Source of the DNA: Zizania palustris | Taxonomy: Eukaryota > Streptophyta > Magnoliopsida > Poales > Poaceae | Assembly: GCA_019279435.1 (NCBI GenBank) | Contig: JAAALK010000288.1 | Coordinates: 52,829,742-52,893,741 of the forward strand | Length of the DNA stretch: 64,000 nt | Direction of reading: 5' to 3' | Part shown: piece after piece, positions 36,177 to 46,828 of the stretch | Layout of the letters: the number at the start of each line of letters is the position of its first letter | Numbering within the stretch: the stretch's first letter is position 1 | Translations under genes and position numbers: made by a program | The notes under the pieces: model-generated | Database searches by the model: none | What the model was told of the DNA's origin: nothing | The model's input: the letters and a program-made list of their open reading frames with translations, nothing else

Positions 36177-36506
36177 GTAGCCCCTCGAATACGCTTCTCC
36201 GTTTGACCTGTAACGTTAGGAGAGCAGTATACGGAAAGAAAAGATAACCAATCATAGGGGTTATTGGTTTTTATTTTATCTTCGAAATGCATGAAGATAT
36301 GAACTTCGAGTCAATCATAAGGTAATTACTTTTCGAACTATCTTAGAACTGACTCAGGAAGTTCGAAAGTCTTTTTAGACTTAGAAAAAATAGCCGTTAG
36401 TTCCTGTTTCTAACGGAAGTTATATGATGCGTTATTTCCGGAGGAAAATAACGGGCGGGAATGCGAAAAGGCAGAGCCCAAACGGTAACCAACGGAACGA
36501 TTAGGC

Positions 36507-36515
36507 TATAAATAA
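36507..36515 (+). promoter_or_regulatory. Candidate promoter (TATA box) of the antisense gene in H
   Basis: TATAAATAA on the plus strand, 139 bp before the ATG at 36654 and outside the LTR. The spacing leaves a ~110-base leader if transcription starts ~30 bp downstream. This suggests the antisense gene has its own promoter and does not depend on the LTR. Confidence 0.5.
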
Positions 36516-36653
36516 AGAACTCAAAACTTAGCTGATTACCTTTTCACCGCTTTCTCTCAGTTAAAAACTTTTGATCCCTTCAAGTTCTTGAGCCCTAGCT
36601 TCTGAGTTCTTGAGCCCTAGCCTCCATTCCTTCAGATCAATCCAGCAATCACG

Positions 36654-39600
36654 ATGGTGAAGACCAAGGGATCTGCGCCTCCTTCGGCCTTGGCTCGGCA
36701 ACAGGCGGCCGCGGCAGCAGCAGCGGCGACAGTGGCGGCGACACCCTCGATGCAGACGACAACTTCCATGGCGGCAAGGGGAAAAAATCCCCAAATCGCC
36801 GATGACCAAGGTCTGTGCCCTCCATCGACCAAATATTTGGATCAGTCCTTTGAATTGGGGCCTTCGACCTGCAAAAGAGAGTCCTTGGCAATCACAGCAG
36901 GGGGAAAGATTAGCAATGGGGTTATGGTTCGGAGGCCGGGCAAAGAATCAATTCCATCACCAAGACCCGGAGAGGTTGTAGTGTTCAAAGCTTTTTTCGA
37001 AGCAGGCTTAGGCCTCCCTGCTGTGGATTTCTTGGCCGAAGTTCTTGACTTGTTTCATGTAACCCTCCCCCAGCTGTCTCCGAATGCCGTAGCTAGATTA
37101 GCTATCTTTGAATGGGCACTGAGAGCCGAAGGTTAGTGAAGGGAGAGCTGAAATCTTCGCTGCGCTTCATAGAGCAACTTGTCAGCCGAAGACTTTCGTA
37201 GACTCCGGAGGAGAGAAAGTAGTGGTCGCCTTTGGAAGCATCAATTTTAGGCTTCGAGACGAATATGCTCTGCGATTCCCTGCTAAGGCCATCAATGCTA
37301 GATGGTACACTGATTGGGTATTGAGGTGGTTTTATGCCGAAGTCGGAGCTAGCAGTCCTCTGGCTGGGCCCCTCAAAGAAATCCGATTCCGGAAAGAAGC
37401 CCTAGTGCAACCTGACGAAGGCCAGCTCGAAGCCCGCCTGAACCTGCTTGAAAAAATTAGCCGAAGGCTCAGTATGCGAGACTTGGCTGAAGAATTCATC
37501 GGTCTTCAAATTCCTCCACTGATGGCCAACTGGCCTATCATCTTCGAAGATGACTCCGAAGGCGGCCTTCGCAAAATTAATTATACTTCGAGCCCTGCAG
37601 GTAACTTCGAAACCAACATGCATTGTACATATTTACTTCGAAGAAAGACTAACTCGAATTATTTTTTAGCTTCTTCAGACCCTATTACATCAGAGCAAAT
37701 CGTAAGGGCTTCGGAGAAGATTCTGGGTGCTCCAACTCCGTCGGAAAAAGAATGGCGAATCAAATTAGTCGGAAGTTGGGACCGATTTAACAGAGTATGG
37801 GGAATGCTGGAGTTAACTCCACCCCCTCTGATGGGTTGGGTGCCTCAAGAGAAAGGCCCCAAGAAAAGAGTAGCTGAAGCCGGAGGTTCAAGTTCAGCGA
37901 AAACTCCGGTGAAGAAGGTGGCTCGGAAACCGAAGAACCTCGCACCTTTAGATCCTGTACCTTCGAGCTCAAGAGCTTCTAGTTCTAAAGAAGACGAAGA
38001 TATATTTTTAATGAAATTGATTGAGGAAGATGCAGCTCAACAAAGTATTCACATGGAAGATACTGCAGGTATACCGGAGCCCCAAGCCAACATCGAAGAA
38101 GTAAGAGCTCCGGATACCCAAGAAGAACAAAACGAAGCCCCTATGGGTGTAGATGAGACCGAAGTGCTTGCGAACGTACCGGAGTCTGGAGATAATGCTG
38201 ATCAACCAATGACTTCGGTAGTTCAAGAAGATACAACTCAGGACGGAGTTCCTGTGAACGAAGGTGGGGTCGAAGTCACTATGGCTTCGATTCCTGAAGA
38301 AGTAACGAGGACTCCCCAGGACGATGCTCCTGTAGTCCAAGATTTAACGGCTGACTCGGATGAGGACTACACTTTTGATCCTCCGATCAATCCGGTACTC
38401 GATATTCCAGAGAATGTCGAAGGTAAATTTTGCATAATTCTTATCAATTTTTGCAAAATTATACAATGTATAATATTTCTGTTTTTGCAGAGCCTCCTGT
38501 TGTCGAAGTATCCCTCGAAGATACAATTCAAAGACCTTCGACAACTTCAGAGCCACAACCGGAGATTACTCTACCGGGGCCTGGAAGAGGAAAAAGACAC
38601 ATAGAGCCTCTCCCTGCTCAAGGATCGACTTCATCTGAGTCAACAGATGAAAGTGAATCGACTGAGGGGGGGCCATCTTCAGAAGTTCCAAGGGCCTCGG
38701 AAGAACTCTCTGGACCTTCGCTAAGCAGAGCTGATCAGAAGGCTTCAGTAATGCTTCCTCTCATAACTCCTTTTTTGGAGGAGAAAACCGGACTTGGGAC
38801 TTTGGTTAAACCTTTGGGTCAAGCCAGTCGCAAAGTCGGGGAAACAGAACTGGTAGCCCTTTTAAGCAGAGCGAAGGGTTCGGAGCTTAATCTTGCTGTG
38901 GAAAGAGCAGCTTATCAGGTATAAAGCATCTTCGAATCAAATAGCAAATTATATATGAATAATTTCTTATTCCAGTTTTTCTTTTTTCTCAGCAAGCAGT
39001 CTTAGCCCGCGCTGCGGCTTTATCGAACGAAAATGAAATTGCTCAACTTCGGGAAGAGAACGAAACTCTTCAAAGAAATTTTAACTTCTCCGAAGGTCGA
39101 GTAGCTCAGATGGACAATGTAATATTAGCAGAACGAAGGGCTAGACAAAGCTTGGAGGCTGCGAAGAAAGAGCTCGAAGCAGAAAGAATTGTGCTTCGAG
39201 CGGAGATTGAAAGACTGCGGACGGAGGATGCTGCCAAGGGGTCTGAACTTGTAAGACTACAAGAAGAGGCTGGCCAACTCCGGACTCAGAAGAATGCTTT
39301 GACTACGGAGAATGCTAGAATCTCCGGAGTTTTAGCAGAAACGACTTCGGCTAAGGATGCACTTAATGCGGAAAAGCTCAAGTCTGAGAAGGTGGCTTCA
39401 GAGGTCATCGAACAGATGCTAGGTGTCTTGGAGTACTTCGGTACTACTGGATCACTACCTTCGGATGACAATGTAACTCTGCTGCGCCGGCTAAAAAGGA
39501 TCCAAGGAGCAGCGAAGCAAATGAAGACGGTAGGCATGCGTTATGGAGAACTCTCCGGACAAGTGTCTGCCCTTGGAATACTTCGTTACTACGAGGATTT

Positions 39601-40384
39601 GGGCCGAACAATCACTCCGAGCGCAGAGGGCTCCATCATCTTCGACGACGCGAGACTTTTGACTCCTTCCGAAGGCGTAGCTACTGCTTGGCGAGCCTTC
39701 CAAACTTCGTGGAGAGCCGAAGGTCGATCTGCGATCAAGGCTTGGATTGATGAAGGCCAACGCCAAAAGCAAGTTCGGAGTCAAGCTTCGAGCAGTCAAC
39801 CTCCTCCGAACCCGCAGGTTTAGGATTATTTAGGATTTTTTGATTATGTAAAGCTGATGCTTGTAAATATTTATCAATGAAAGTCTTGTTTGTCATATTT
39901 TTAGGCTTTACCTCTTATGGAAGATATCGAAGTGTTAGAGCCTAACAGCGAACTTCGCTCACTGTGGAACACCTTCGAACTTCTAAAGAGTTATAAACGT
40001 CCTCGATTCCTTATCCCTCGAGATGACTCCGGCGTTATTGCGCCCGAAGTAATCAAAGACGTATTGTCTTATATTAAAGAGGAAGATAAAGAGATTGACG
40101 CAAACACCTCGTCTTCTGAAGACACTAATTGGTCCGAAGACGAAGGTGAAGCCGAAAATAAAAGATCTGAAGATCTTAGAAGCTGGGAAAGAAGCCCCGA
40201 GCGGCTTCGAACTTGGGCCGAGCTTCAACAAGAGCAGAAGGATTTTAGAGCTTCGAAGGGGAGGAAGAGAGTTAAGCGCAAAGTTCTTAGAACTTCTGAT
40301 GTTGGAACTAGTCGTTCCACCCCTAGCTCTCGGGACCGAAGAGGTCTCCGATTCCTTCTTGGTATAGATACCAATTTTTCATAA
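36654..40384 (+). CDS. Antisense multi-exon gene of element H ('putative gypsy type transposon' family)
   Basis: Five exons are inferred: 36654-37600, 37670-38422, 38491-38918, 38993-39817 and 39905-40384. Each intron is 68-87 bp, with GT at the donor and AG at the acceptor, and the frame is kept across each join. Exon 1 has an Ala-rich start, then VVFKAFFEAGLGLPAVDFLAEVL and LPQLSPNAVARLAIFEW, the pattern of the plant family Pfam calls putative gypsy type transposon (PF04195). Exons 2-3 are acidic and Ser/Pro-rich. Exon 4 is a long coiled coil (LREENETLQRN onwards). Exon 5 is acidic then basic (RKRVKRKV). One extra T at 37134 shifts the frame in exon 1, so this copy may be broken. Function unknown. 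Confidence 0.75.
37601..37669 (+). other. Predicted intron 1 of the antisense gene
   Basis: GTAACTTCG at the donor, ATTTTTTAG at the acceptor, 69 bp. It is a multiple of three without stops, so it could also be retained. Removal joins a Pro-Ala to an Ala-Ser-Ser-Asp run. Confidence 0.55.
38423..38490 (+). other. Predicted intron 2 of the antisense gene
   Basis: AAG/GTAAATT donor and GTTTTTGCAG acceptor, 68 bp, strongly AT-rich against coding flanks. Splicing restores the frame between the Asn-Val-Glu codons and the Pro-Pro-Val-Val codons that follow. Confidence 0.75.
38919..38992 (+). other. Predicted intron 3 of the antisense gene
   Basis: CAG/GTATAAAG donor, TTTTTTCTCAG acceptor, 74 bp, AT-rich. 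Without removal the frame stops three bases in. With removal the coiled-coil exon follows directly. Confidence 0.75.
39818..39904 (+). other. Predicted intron 4 of the antisense gene
   Basis: CAG/GTTTAGG donor and ATTTTTAG acceptor, 87 bp, AT-rich. Without splicing the frame stops at once. With splicing a further 160 codons are added. Confidence 0.7.
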
Positions 40385-40753
40385 TGTAATCTGTAAATAC
40401 ATTTATTTCGATAATGAATGCCGATTTAAAATTGTCTCCATATTACTAGCCCCTCTTTGGGTATAAGCAACTTCGAACTGTATTCAAAGATGGTTATGCG
40501 CAAAGAAAAGACTTCGGAGTACAATTTTTTTTTTTGGGGGTTCGGAGCCCCTCTGTCATTTAAAGATCTTTTGAAATCTTATGAAATTTCTTCGACTTTT
40601 TGTAGTCAGAAGAATGGTAACTTGGTACCTTTGTTTAACGAAAGAAATCAATTGAGATAACTTCCAGGACACTTTAGTGTCTTAAAAAATTTGTCACTTT
40701 GGACTTATATGAACAAACATTCGAAGCTCATAGCTCAAATGTTGTTTTGCTTT

Positions 40754-41120
40754 AGCCACCTTCGGCTGTTTTTGCAGAAGTCTACCAGCCGGAGCTTGGA
40801 CTTCGCAGAATTTGGCCACCTTCGGCTCTTTTTTGCAGAAGTCTACCAGCCGGAGCTTGGACTTCGCAAAATTTGGCCACCTTCGGCTCTTTTTTGCAGA
40901 AGTCTACCAGCCGGAGCTTGGACTTCGCAGAATTTGGCCACCTTCGGCTCTTTTTTGCAGAAGTCTACCAGCCGGAGCTTGGACTTCGCAGAATTTGGCC
41001 ACCTTCGGCTCTTGTTACGGATGTCTGCAAGCTGCAGCTTGGACTCCGCAGATTTTGGCCACCTTCGGCTCTTTTTACGGAAGTCTACCAGCCGAAGCTT
41101 GGACTCCGTAGAATGTGGTA
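40754..41120. repeat. 61-bp tandem repeat, six copies, in element H 3' region
   Basis: Copies begin GCCACCTTCGGCT at 40754, 40815, 40876, 40937, 40998 and 41059. Each contains a GAAGTCTACCAGCC and a GCTTGGACTTCGCA segment. The first four are near identical, the last two diverge, and a degraded seventh follows. It lies between the convergent 3' ends of the antisense gene and pol. Open frames across it are a by-product of the repeat. Confidence 0.9.
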
Positions 41121-41369
41121 TTGGCTCTTTTACGGATGCCTACAAGGTATCAGCTTGGGCTCCGGATGGATTTCAGCCACCACACCGGAGGCTTCGACTT
41201 TATGGGTACGAAGTCCGGAAATACAGCCCAGCTTGATGACACTTCCCTCTCGATCGACTTCCGTCCCAGCGCGTCCGCTCGGGAAACTAGGAGTGTCAAG
41301 GGGAAGGCAAACAGCAGGGTGCATGCTTTATTAATTTAGAGGTGATTACAAGCAAATTACAAGGAGCCC

Positions 41370-44300
41370 TTATGCGAAGTATCGCTTTAGGTGCTCCGCA
41401 TGCCAAGTATGTGCTAACTCTTCACCTTCTAAATTAGCTAATTTGAATGAACCAGGGCGCCCTGAGCGGACAATTAGATATGGACCTTCCCATTTATTGC
41501 CTAACTTCCCTGGTGCTATAATGCTTCGTAGAACAAGATGACCCGGCCTTAACTCGCTGAGCTTAACCTTCGGGTCATACCAAGTCTTCGTCTGCTGATG
41601 ATACTTTGATAAATTAGCTACAGCTCGAAGTCTTGTTTCTTCTGACAAATCTAACGAAACTTGTCTTTCTTCTTCGATGTCTGGTTCGGTGCTGCGAAAT
41701 GATCCCCCTTTGAGCTCCGTTGGAGTCATTGCTTCATCTCCGAATAGTAGTCTGAACGGAGTAAAACCTGTGGACCTTGTTTGCGTAGTCCGAATGGACC
41801 ACAGAATCTTCGGAAGCTCTTCGGTCCACAGTCCCTTTGATAATCCTACTATTCTTCGATTTAGCCCTGATAAAATATTTCCATTGGCTCGCTCAACGGC
41901 TCCATTCGACTGAGGATGTCTCACTGCAGCAAAACATAGTTGAATGCCTAGGTCTTCGCAAAACTTCCTGAAGGGTTCTGCGTCGAACTGTGTTCCATTA
42001 TCAACTGTGAGATATCTAGGCACTCCGAACCGGCAAATAATGTTCTTCCAAAAGAATTTTTGTACATTATTCGAAGTGATAGCTGTTAAGGGCTCTACTT
42101 CTACCCACTTAGAAAAATATTCAATAGCTACCACTGCGAACTTCAGATTTCCCTTTGCTAACGGAAAGGGACCAATTAGATCCATACCCCATCTGGCCAT
42201 AGGCCAAACCAGAGCAATGACTTGAAGAGCTGTTGGTGGGCGATGACTCCGTCGACCCATCCACTGGCATCCTTGACAAGTGCGGACCAAGCTCTCCGCA
42301 TCAGCTGTTATTGTGGGCCAATAAAGCCCCTGGCGAAGTGTTTTTCCTGCCAGAGCTCTAGGGGCTAAATGACTTCCACAAAGGCCTTCGTGAATTTCTC
42401 GAAGAATTTCTTGGCCTTCGGCTTGAGATATACATCGGAGTAGAGGGGAACATACTCCGGCCTTGTATAATATACCGTTGATTAACTGATAGTTTCTTGC
42501 TCTGAGCTTTAATCTTGACAATTGGGGCTCTTCGGGCAAATTTGTTCCTCCTTGCAAGAGTTCTATGATCGAATCTTTCCAATTTGCACTAGGAATGCAG
42601 AGAATCTCTGCAGAGGCAACTTGTGGCACCGAAGGTACATTGAGCTCCTCATAGAAAGCTTCGTCAGGCACATCCACAGCTCCGGCAGCAGCCTTCGCTA
42701 AAATGTCCGCTTGCACGTTTTCAGCTCTTGGTATACTCCGAATGGAAATACCCTTGAAATGTGCTTCGATCTTGCGAATTTCTTCCAAGTACTTTGCAAG
42801 CTGTGGATGTCGGACTTGAAAACTTTTGTCTACGTGCCCTGCTACTATCTGAGAATCTGTTTTTATAATTATCCTTGTAGCCCCTAGAGCACGTGCTTTC
42901 CGGAGTCCCAATAAAATTCCTTCGTACTTCGCTATATTATTGGTAGACTTAAAGTTGAGTCTTGCGGAGTACATTGCTCTTTGTCCTGACGGTGAAATCA
43001 ATACTGCCCCAATGCCTGCTCCGGATGCTTGGAAAGCCCCATCGGAGTAAATAGTCCAAACTCCGTCATCTGATTTCTCCGGAGTCAACTTCGCAGGTGG
43101 AGTCCACTCTGCTACGAAGTCTGCTAGGACTTGAGATTTGATAGCTGTCCTTGCCAGGAAAGATATGCCGAAGGGTGCTAGTTCTACTGCCCACTTTCCA
43201 ATCCTTCCAGTGGAATCTTTGCTTCGGAGCATATCTCCTAAAGGATACGAAGTTGGTACAATTACATTATGAGCCAAAAAATAATGTCTTAGCTTCCTCG
43301 AAGCCATTATCAGAGCATAAACGAACTTCTCAAGTTTGGAGTATCTTGTCTTCGCTCCTGACAATGCTTCGGATACGAAATAGACAGGATTTTGGACCAA
43401 CTTCCCATTGATATCCGCTTCTCTGACAAGGACTGCGCTGACAGCTGAGCCTGTAGCTGCAAGATACAGAAGTAGGGTTTCGTCCGCAATAGGCACCGTA
43501 AGTGTAGCAAGATGGCTGAGATAATCTTTAATATCTTCGAAGCTTTTCTGACACTCCGGTGTCCATGCAAAATCTTCGGACCCTTTCAAAGCTTTAAAGA
43601 TTGGCAAGCTCCTCTCCGCAGACCTTGATAAAAACCTGCTAAGTGCGGCCAGACATCCAGTTAGCTTTTGCACTTGCTTTAAATTCTCCGGAGGAGCCAT
43701 CTTCTGCAGCGCAGTTATTTGAGTAGGGCTAGCTTCAATTCCCCTGCTTGAAACTAAGTACCCTAACAACTTTCCAGCCTTAGCTCCGAATATACATTTT
43801 TCGGGGTTAAGACGGATCCCACATGCCCGAAGGCTATTGAATGTTTCTGCTAAGTCTAGGCTATGCTGGTGCTTTAAAGCACTCTTTATTACAATATCAT
43901 CCATATAGGCCTCCACATTGCGACCTAGTTGATGACCTAGAGCCTTAGCAACTAATCTTGAAAAAGTAGCCCCGGCATTTCTTAGGCCGAAGGGCATTCT
44001 TACATAGCAGAAGACTCCCGAAGGAGTTACAAAGCTCGTCTTGATTTCATCTTCGCGTTTCAACCATATTTGATGATAACCGGAATACGCGTCGAGGAAG
44101 CTTAGTAACTCCGAACCTGCAGTGGAGTCAACTAGTTGATCAATTCGGGGCATGGGGTAAGGGTCACGTGGGCACGCTTTATTCAAAGATGTGAAATCAA
44201 TGCACATGCGCCACTTTCCGGAGGACTTCTTCCTGACGAAGACTGGGTTGGCTAACCATTCTGTATGGGCCACTTCTCTGATAATCCCAGCCTTCAACAG

Positions 44301-46766
44301 TTTTTCAACTTCGTCCTTAGCTAGAGCAGCTCTCTCTGCGGACATCTTCCGGAGCCCTTGTCGAACAGGCCGGGCCTTCGGGTTTACAAGCAAACTGTGC
44401 TCAATAATATCCCGATCGACTCCGGTGATATCTTCGTCAGACCAAGCGAAGACATCCAAATTTTCTTCTACGACCTTTTCCAAGGAAGTTGCAACTTCGG
44501 GAGGTAAATCTTTACCAAATTGAAAAGTGTATTCTTTACCATCTTTGACAATGACCTTCGTTGCAATCTCTCCTTCGGGACTTGGTCTTGGAAATGACTT
44601 CCTCGAAGCTTCGGAGGAGGCTGAAAAAATTTCTCCATTATCTTGGACACTGTTTACTTGCCTCGGATCAAGAGGAGGACCATGACCATATTCTGCCCTC
44701 CGAGCCATGGCTTGATCTCCGAAGATTGTCAGGACTCCTGCTTGTGTGGGCATCTTCACGCACAAGTAGTTGTGATGCGCCACAGCTCCGAACTGATTCA
44801 ACATACCCCGTCCGAAGATGACATTATAAGCATACGGGGCATCTACCACATCAAAGATAACTTCTTCAGTTCGTGCTAGTAAACCTTCTCCGAAGGTTAC
44901 TTCCAGGCCTATCTGGCCAAGTGCATCAAGCGGAGGTCCTGCGAAGCCTTGTAGAGGACGAGCCGCTGGGAGAAGATGTTTTCGGGAAATGCATAACTGA
45001 TCGAAGGCTTGCACAAAGATGATATCTGCTGAACTACCTCCGTCAATTAGCACCCTTCGGACTTCAGTCCCTGCAATATCAGCAGTGATAACCAATGGAT
45101 CTGCATGCGGGAACTTGATACCAGCTGCATCCTCTGCAGAGAAAGATATTGGAACATGAGACCACTCCGGCATTGCAGCTGCAGATGACGAAGTCCCAAT
45201 ATGGCCTACTTCCCGAACGTACTCTCTTCGCTGTCTCTTGGACATGCTTCCGAGGGTACCTCCTCCGGAGATAGGGAGAACTACTCTCTTTCCTCTATCT
45301 TGCCCTTCTTCTTGCTTCGGAGGTGGCATAACATTGGCCACCGGAGGATGCCTTGCAGCATCAAAATTTTCTATCCGCGCCACAGCCTGGACCGGCTCCG
45401 GGCGCACTGTTGCTGCAGGACTTCGGTCGGTACTACCTCGACCCGAAGTTCTCTCCAAGTATTCTCCCCGAAGGGTAAGAATAGCCTTGCAAGTGTCAGT
45501 TGCATGGCTTCGATTCTCTCCATGAATACAGCAAAAAAGGGTCTGGCCCTTGCCAGCCGTTTTCCCTGGCGGCCTCCAGCCGCTGGACTTGTTCCCCGCA
45601 GGCTGTGGAGCTCTTGGTGCAAACTTCTGTGGGGGTGCAATGTTTAAGACTTCAGAGCGAGGGTGCTTTTGCCCTCTTCTTCTATCATGTTGCACTTCGA
45701 AGACTGGTTCTTGCGGCTGTGCCGAAGTCTTCAACTCTGCTTTAACTTCCGTCAATACTGTCGAAGTAGCAGTAGTCCTCCGAAGCCAACCTTCTTCTGA
45801 CTTCGAGTACTCCTCGAAGTACGACATCAACTGTGATACTGTGGTGATGCTCTTCCGGTGCAATTTATCCAGAAGGCCTTTATGACTGACGCCTTCCCGA
45901 GCCGCATCAACCACTGAGGATGTAGACAGCCCCCGGATTTGCGACTTCGTGTGAGCGAAGCGCTTGAAGTACTGTCTCAATGTTTCTCCGGGGAGCTGCT
46001 TCACTTGGAAAAGGCTCCCTGTAGACATGGGGGGTACGAAGGTGCCCTGAAAGTTACTTATGAACTTCCTCTTCAACTGTGACCAAGAAATGATTGATCC
46101 TGGCTTTAAAGACCAGAACCATCTCAACGCCACTCCTTGAAGAGCTAATGGGAAGCACTTCGCCATAGTCTCTCTGTCTCCGCCGCTAGCCTCGATCGCT
46201 AGGGCATAAGAACGCGCAAACTCACTGGGATCTTCGTCTCCAGCATACTTGCAAAGCTTCGAAGTTTTGAACTTCGGATTGAAGCGAACCTTCTGAAGCT
46301 CAGGATGCAACGGAGATTCATCGTCGTAAGAGGCATTCTCCGGGGCTTCGGGATAATCAAGATCGTCGTCTTCGGGCACTTCAGGGATAGCTGGGGTGGC
46401 TTGAGAGCGAAGTCTGTTCGCAGCCTCTTGTCGCCACCTCGCTACCTCCACCTGAAGATTGGCCATTTGAGTGGCCATGTCTCCAAGGCTATCTTCATCT
46501 CCTCCGGAAGGACCTTCCGGGTCTTGAGAACTGGTATGATCAGTTCGAATCGGAATAGAGGGTGGCGGAGTGGCTCCGGGCGGTCGGAGTATGGAAGGGG
46601 TTGGCGGAGAGGTATCATATCCTCGAGGGATAGAAGCCCCTTGCAGAGTTTGAGGTGGAGGGATAGTCGAAGACCCTCCGACTTCGACTGTGTCGAAGGG
46701 TATCTCTCCGGAGATCCGAGAGGACCTTCGAGTGGGATTGCGAGGTGCGCTCCGCTTAGGAGGCAT
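41370..46766 (-). CDS. Element H gag-pol polyprotein
   Basis: 1798 codons without a stop, starting 62 bp inside the primer-side LTR border. Basic N-terminus; gag domain about residues 190-310 (ALRWFWSLKPGSI, TLRQYFKRFA); an unusual zinc motif FCCIHGENRSHATDTC (~440); protease with VLIDGGSSADIIF (~573); RT with CIDFTSLNKACPRDPYPMP, FLDAYSGYHQ and YMDDIVIKS (~954); RT-linked RNase H; a second RNase H with YSDGAFQASGAGIG (~1238) and KTDSQIV; integrase with MDLIGPFP (~1530), TVDNGTQFD (~1589) and GAVERANG (~1623), so D-D-35-E spacing; C-terminal GHLVLRSIIAPGKLG. All catalytic residues I looked for are present. Single-frame gag-pol fits this lineage. It looks functional. Confidence 0.95.
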   Translation of the reverse strand: MPPKRSAPRNPTRRSSRISGEIPFDTVEVGGSSTIPPPQTLQGASIPRGYDTSPPTPSILRPPGATPPPSIPIRTDHTSSQDPEGPSGGDEDSLGDMATQMANLQVEVARWRQEAANRLRSQATPAIPEVPEDDDLDYPEAPENASYDDESPLHPELQKVRFNPKFKTSKLCKYAGDEDPSEFARSYALAIEASGGDRETMAKCFPLALQGVALRWFWSLKPGSIISWSQLKRKFISNFQGTFVPPMSTGSLFQVKQLPGETLRQYFKRFAHTKSQIRGLSTSSVVDAAREGVSHKGLLDKLHRKSITTVSQLMSYFEEYSKSEEGWLRRTTATSTVLTEVKAELKTSAQPQEPVFEVQHDRRRGQKHPRSEVLNIAPPQKFAPRAPQPAGNKSSGWRPPGKTAGKGQTLFCCIHGENRSHATDTCKAILTLRGEYLERTSGRGSTDRSPAATVRPEPVQAVARIENFDAARHPPVANVMPPPKQEEGQDRGKRVVLPISGGGTLGSMSKRQRREYVREVGHIGTSSSAAAMPEWSHVPISFSAEDAAGIKFPHADPLVITADIAGTEVRRVLIDGGSSADIIFVQAFDQLCISRKHLLPAARPLQGFAGPPLDALGQIGLEVTFGEGLLARTEEVIFDVVDAPYAYNVIFGRGMLNQFGAVAHHNYLCVKMPTQAGVLTIFGDQAMARRAEYGHGPPLDPRQVNSVQDNGEIFSASSEASRKSFPRPSPEGEIATKVIVKDGKEYTFQFGKDLPPEVATSLEKVVEENLDVFAWSDEDITGVDRDIIEHSLLVNPKARPVRQGLRKMSAERAALAKDEVEKLLKAGIIREVAHTEWLANPVFVRKKSSGKWRMCIDFTSLNKACPRDPYPMPRIDQLVDSTAGSELLSFLDAYSGYHQIWLKREDEIKTSFVTPSGVFCYVRMPFGLRNAGATFSRLVAKALGHQLGRNVEAYMDDIVIKSALKHQHSLDLAETFNSLRACGIRLNPEKCIFGAKAGKLLGYLVSSRGIEASPTQITALQKMAPPENLKQVQKLTGCLAALSRFLSRSAERSLPIFKALKGSEDFAWTPECQKSFEDIKDYLSHLATLTVPIADETLLLYLAATGSAVSAVLVREADINGKLVQNPVYFVSEALSGAKTRYSKLEKFVYALIMASRKLRHYFLAHNVIVPTSYPLGDMLRSKDSTGRIGKWAVELAPFGISFLARTAIKSQVLADFVAEWTPPAKLTPEKSDDGVWTIYSDGAFQASGAGIGAVLISPSGQRAMYSARLNFKSTNNIAKYEGILLGLRKARALGATRIIIKTDSQIVAGHVDKSFQVRHPQLAKYLEEIRKIEAHFKGISIRSIPRAENVQADILAKAAAGAVDVPDEAFYEELNVPSVPQVASAEILCIPSANWKDSIIELLQGGTNLPEEPQLSRLKLRARNYQLINGILYKAGVCSPLLRCISQAEGQEILREIHEGLCGSHLAPRALAGKTLRQGLYWPTITADAESLVRTCQGCQWMGRRSHRPPTALQVIALVWPMARWGMDLIGPFPLAKGNLKFAVVAIEYFSKWVEVEPLTAITSNNVQKFFWKNIICRFGVPRYLTVDNGTQFDAEPFRKFCEDLGIQLCFAAVRHPQSNGAVERANGNILSGLNRRIVGLSKGLWTEELPKILWSIRTTQTRSTGFTPFRLLFGDEAMTPTELKGGSFRSTEPDIEEERQVSLDLSEETRLRAVANLSKYHQQTKTWYDPKVKLSELRPGHLVLRSIIAPGKLGNKWEGPYLIVRSGRPGSFKLANLEGEELAHTWHAEHLKRYFA

Positions 46767-46808
46767 GATGTACGAAGTTGGTAGAGAACAAAGTTTTTTG
46801 GACTAGGT

Positions 46809-46826
46809 TCCCCACGGACGGCGCCA
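46809..46826 (-). other. Element H primer binding site
   Basis: On the minus strand TGGCGCCGTCCGTGGGGA, two bases from the LTR end. It is the same as in element B (48278-48295). TGGCGCC... sites are typical of Tat-type gypsy elements. Confidence 0.8.
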
Positions 46827-46828
46827 AC

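Noticed and set aside
40691..41334. Overlapping plus-strand open frames of 99-181 codons
   Set aside because: They read through the 61-bp tandem repeat in three phases and repeat the same words. They lie beyond the stop of the antisense gene.
44191..46784. Plus-strand open frames of 80-159 codons opposite H gag-pol
   Set aside because: They are shadows of the 1798-codon minus-strand frame, with no splice or promoter signals of their own, unlike the antisense gene at 36654-40384.
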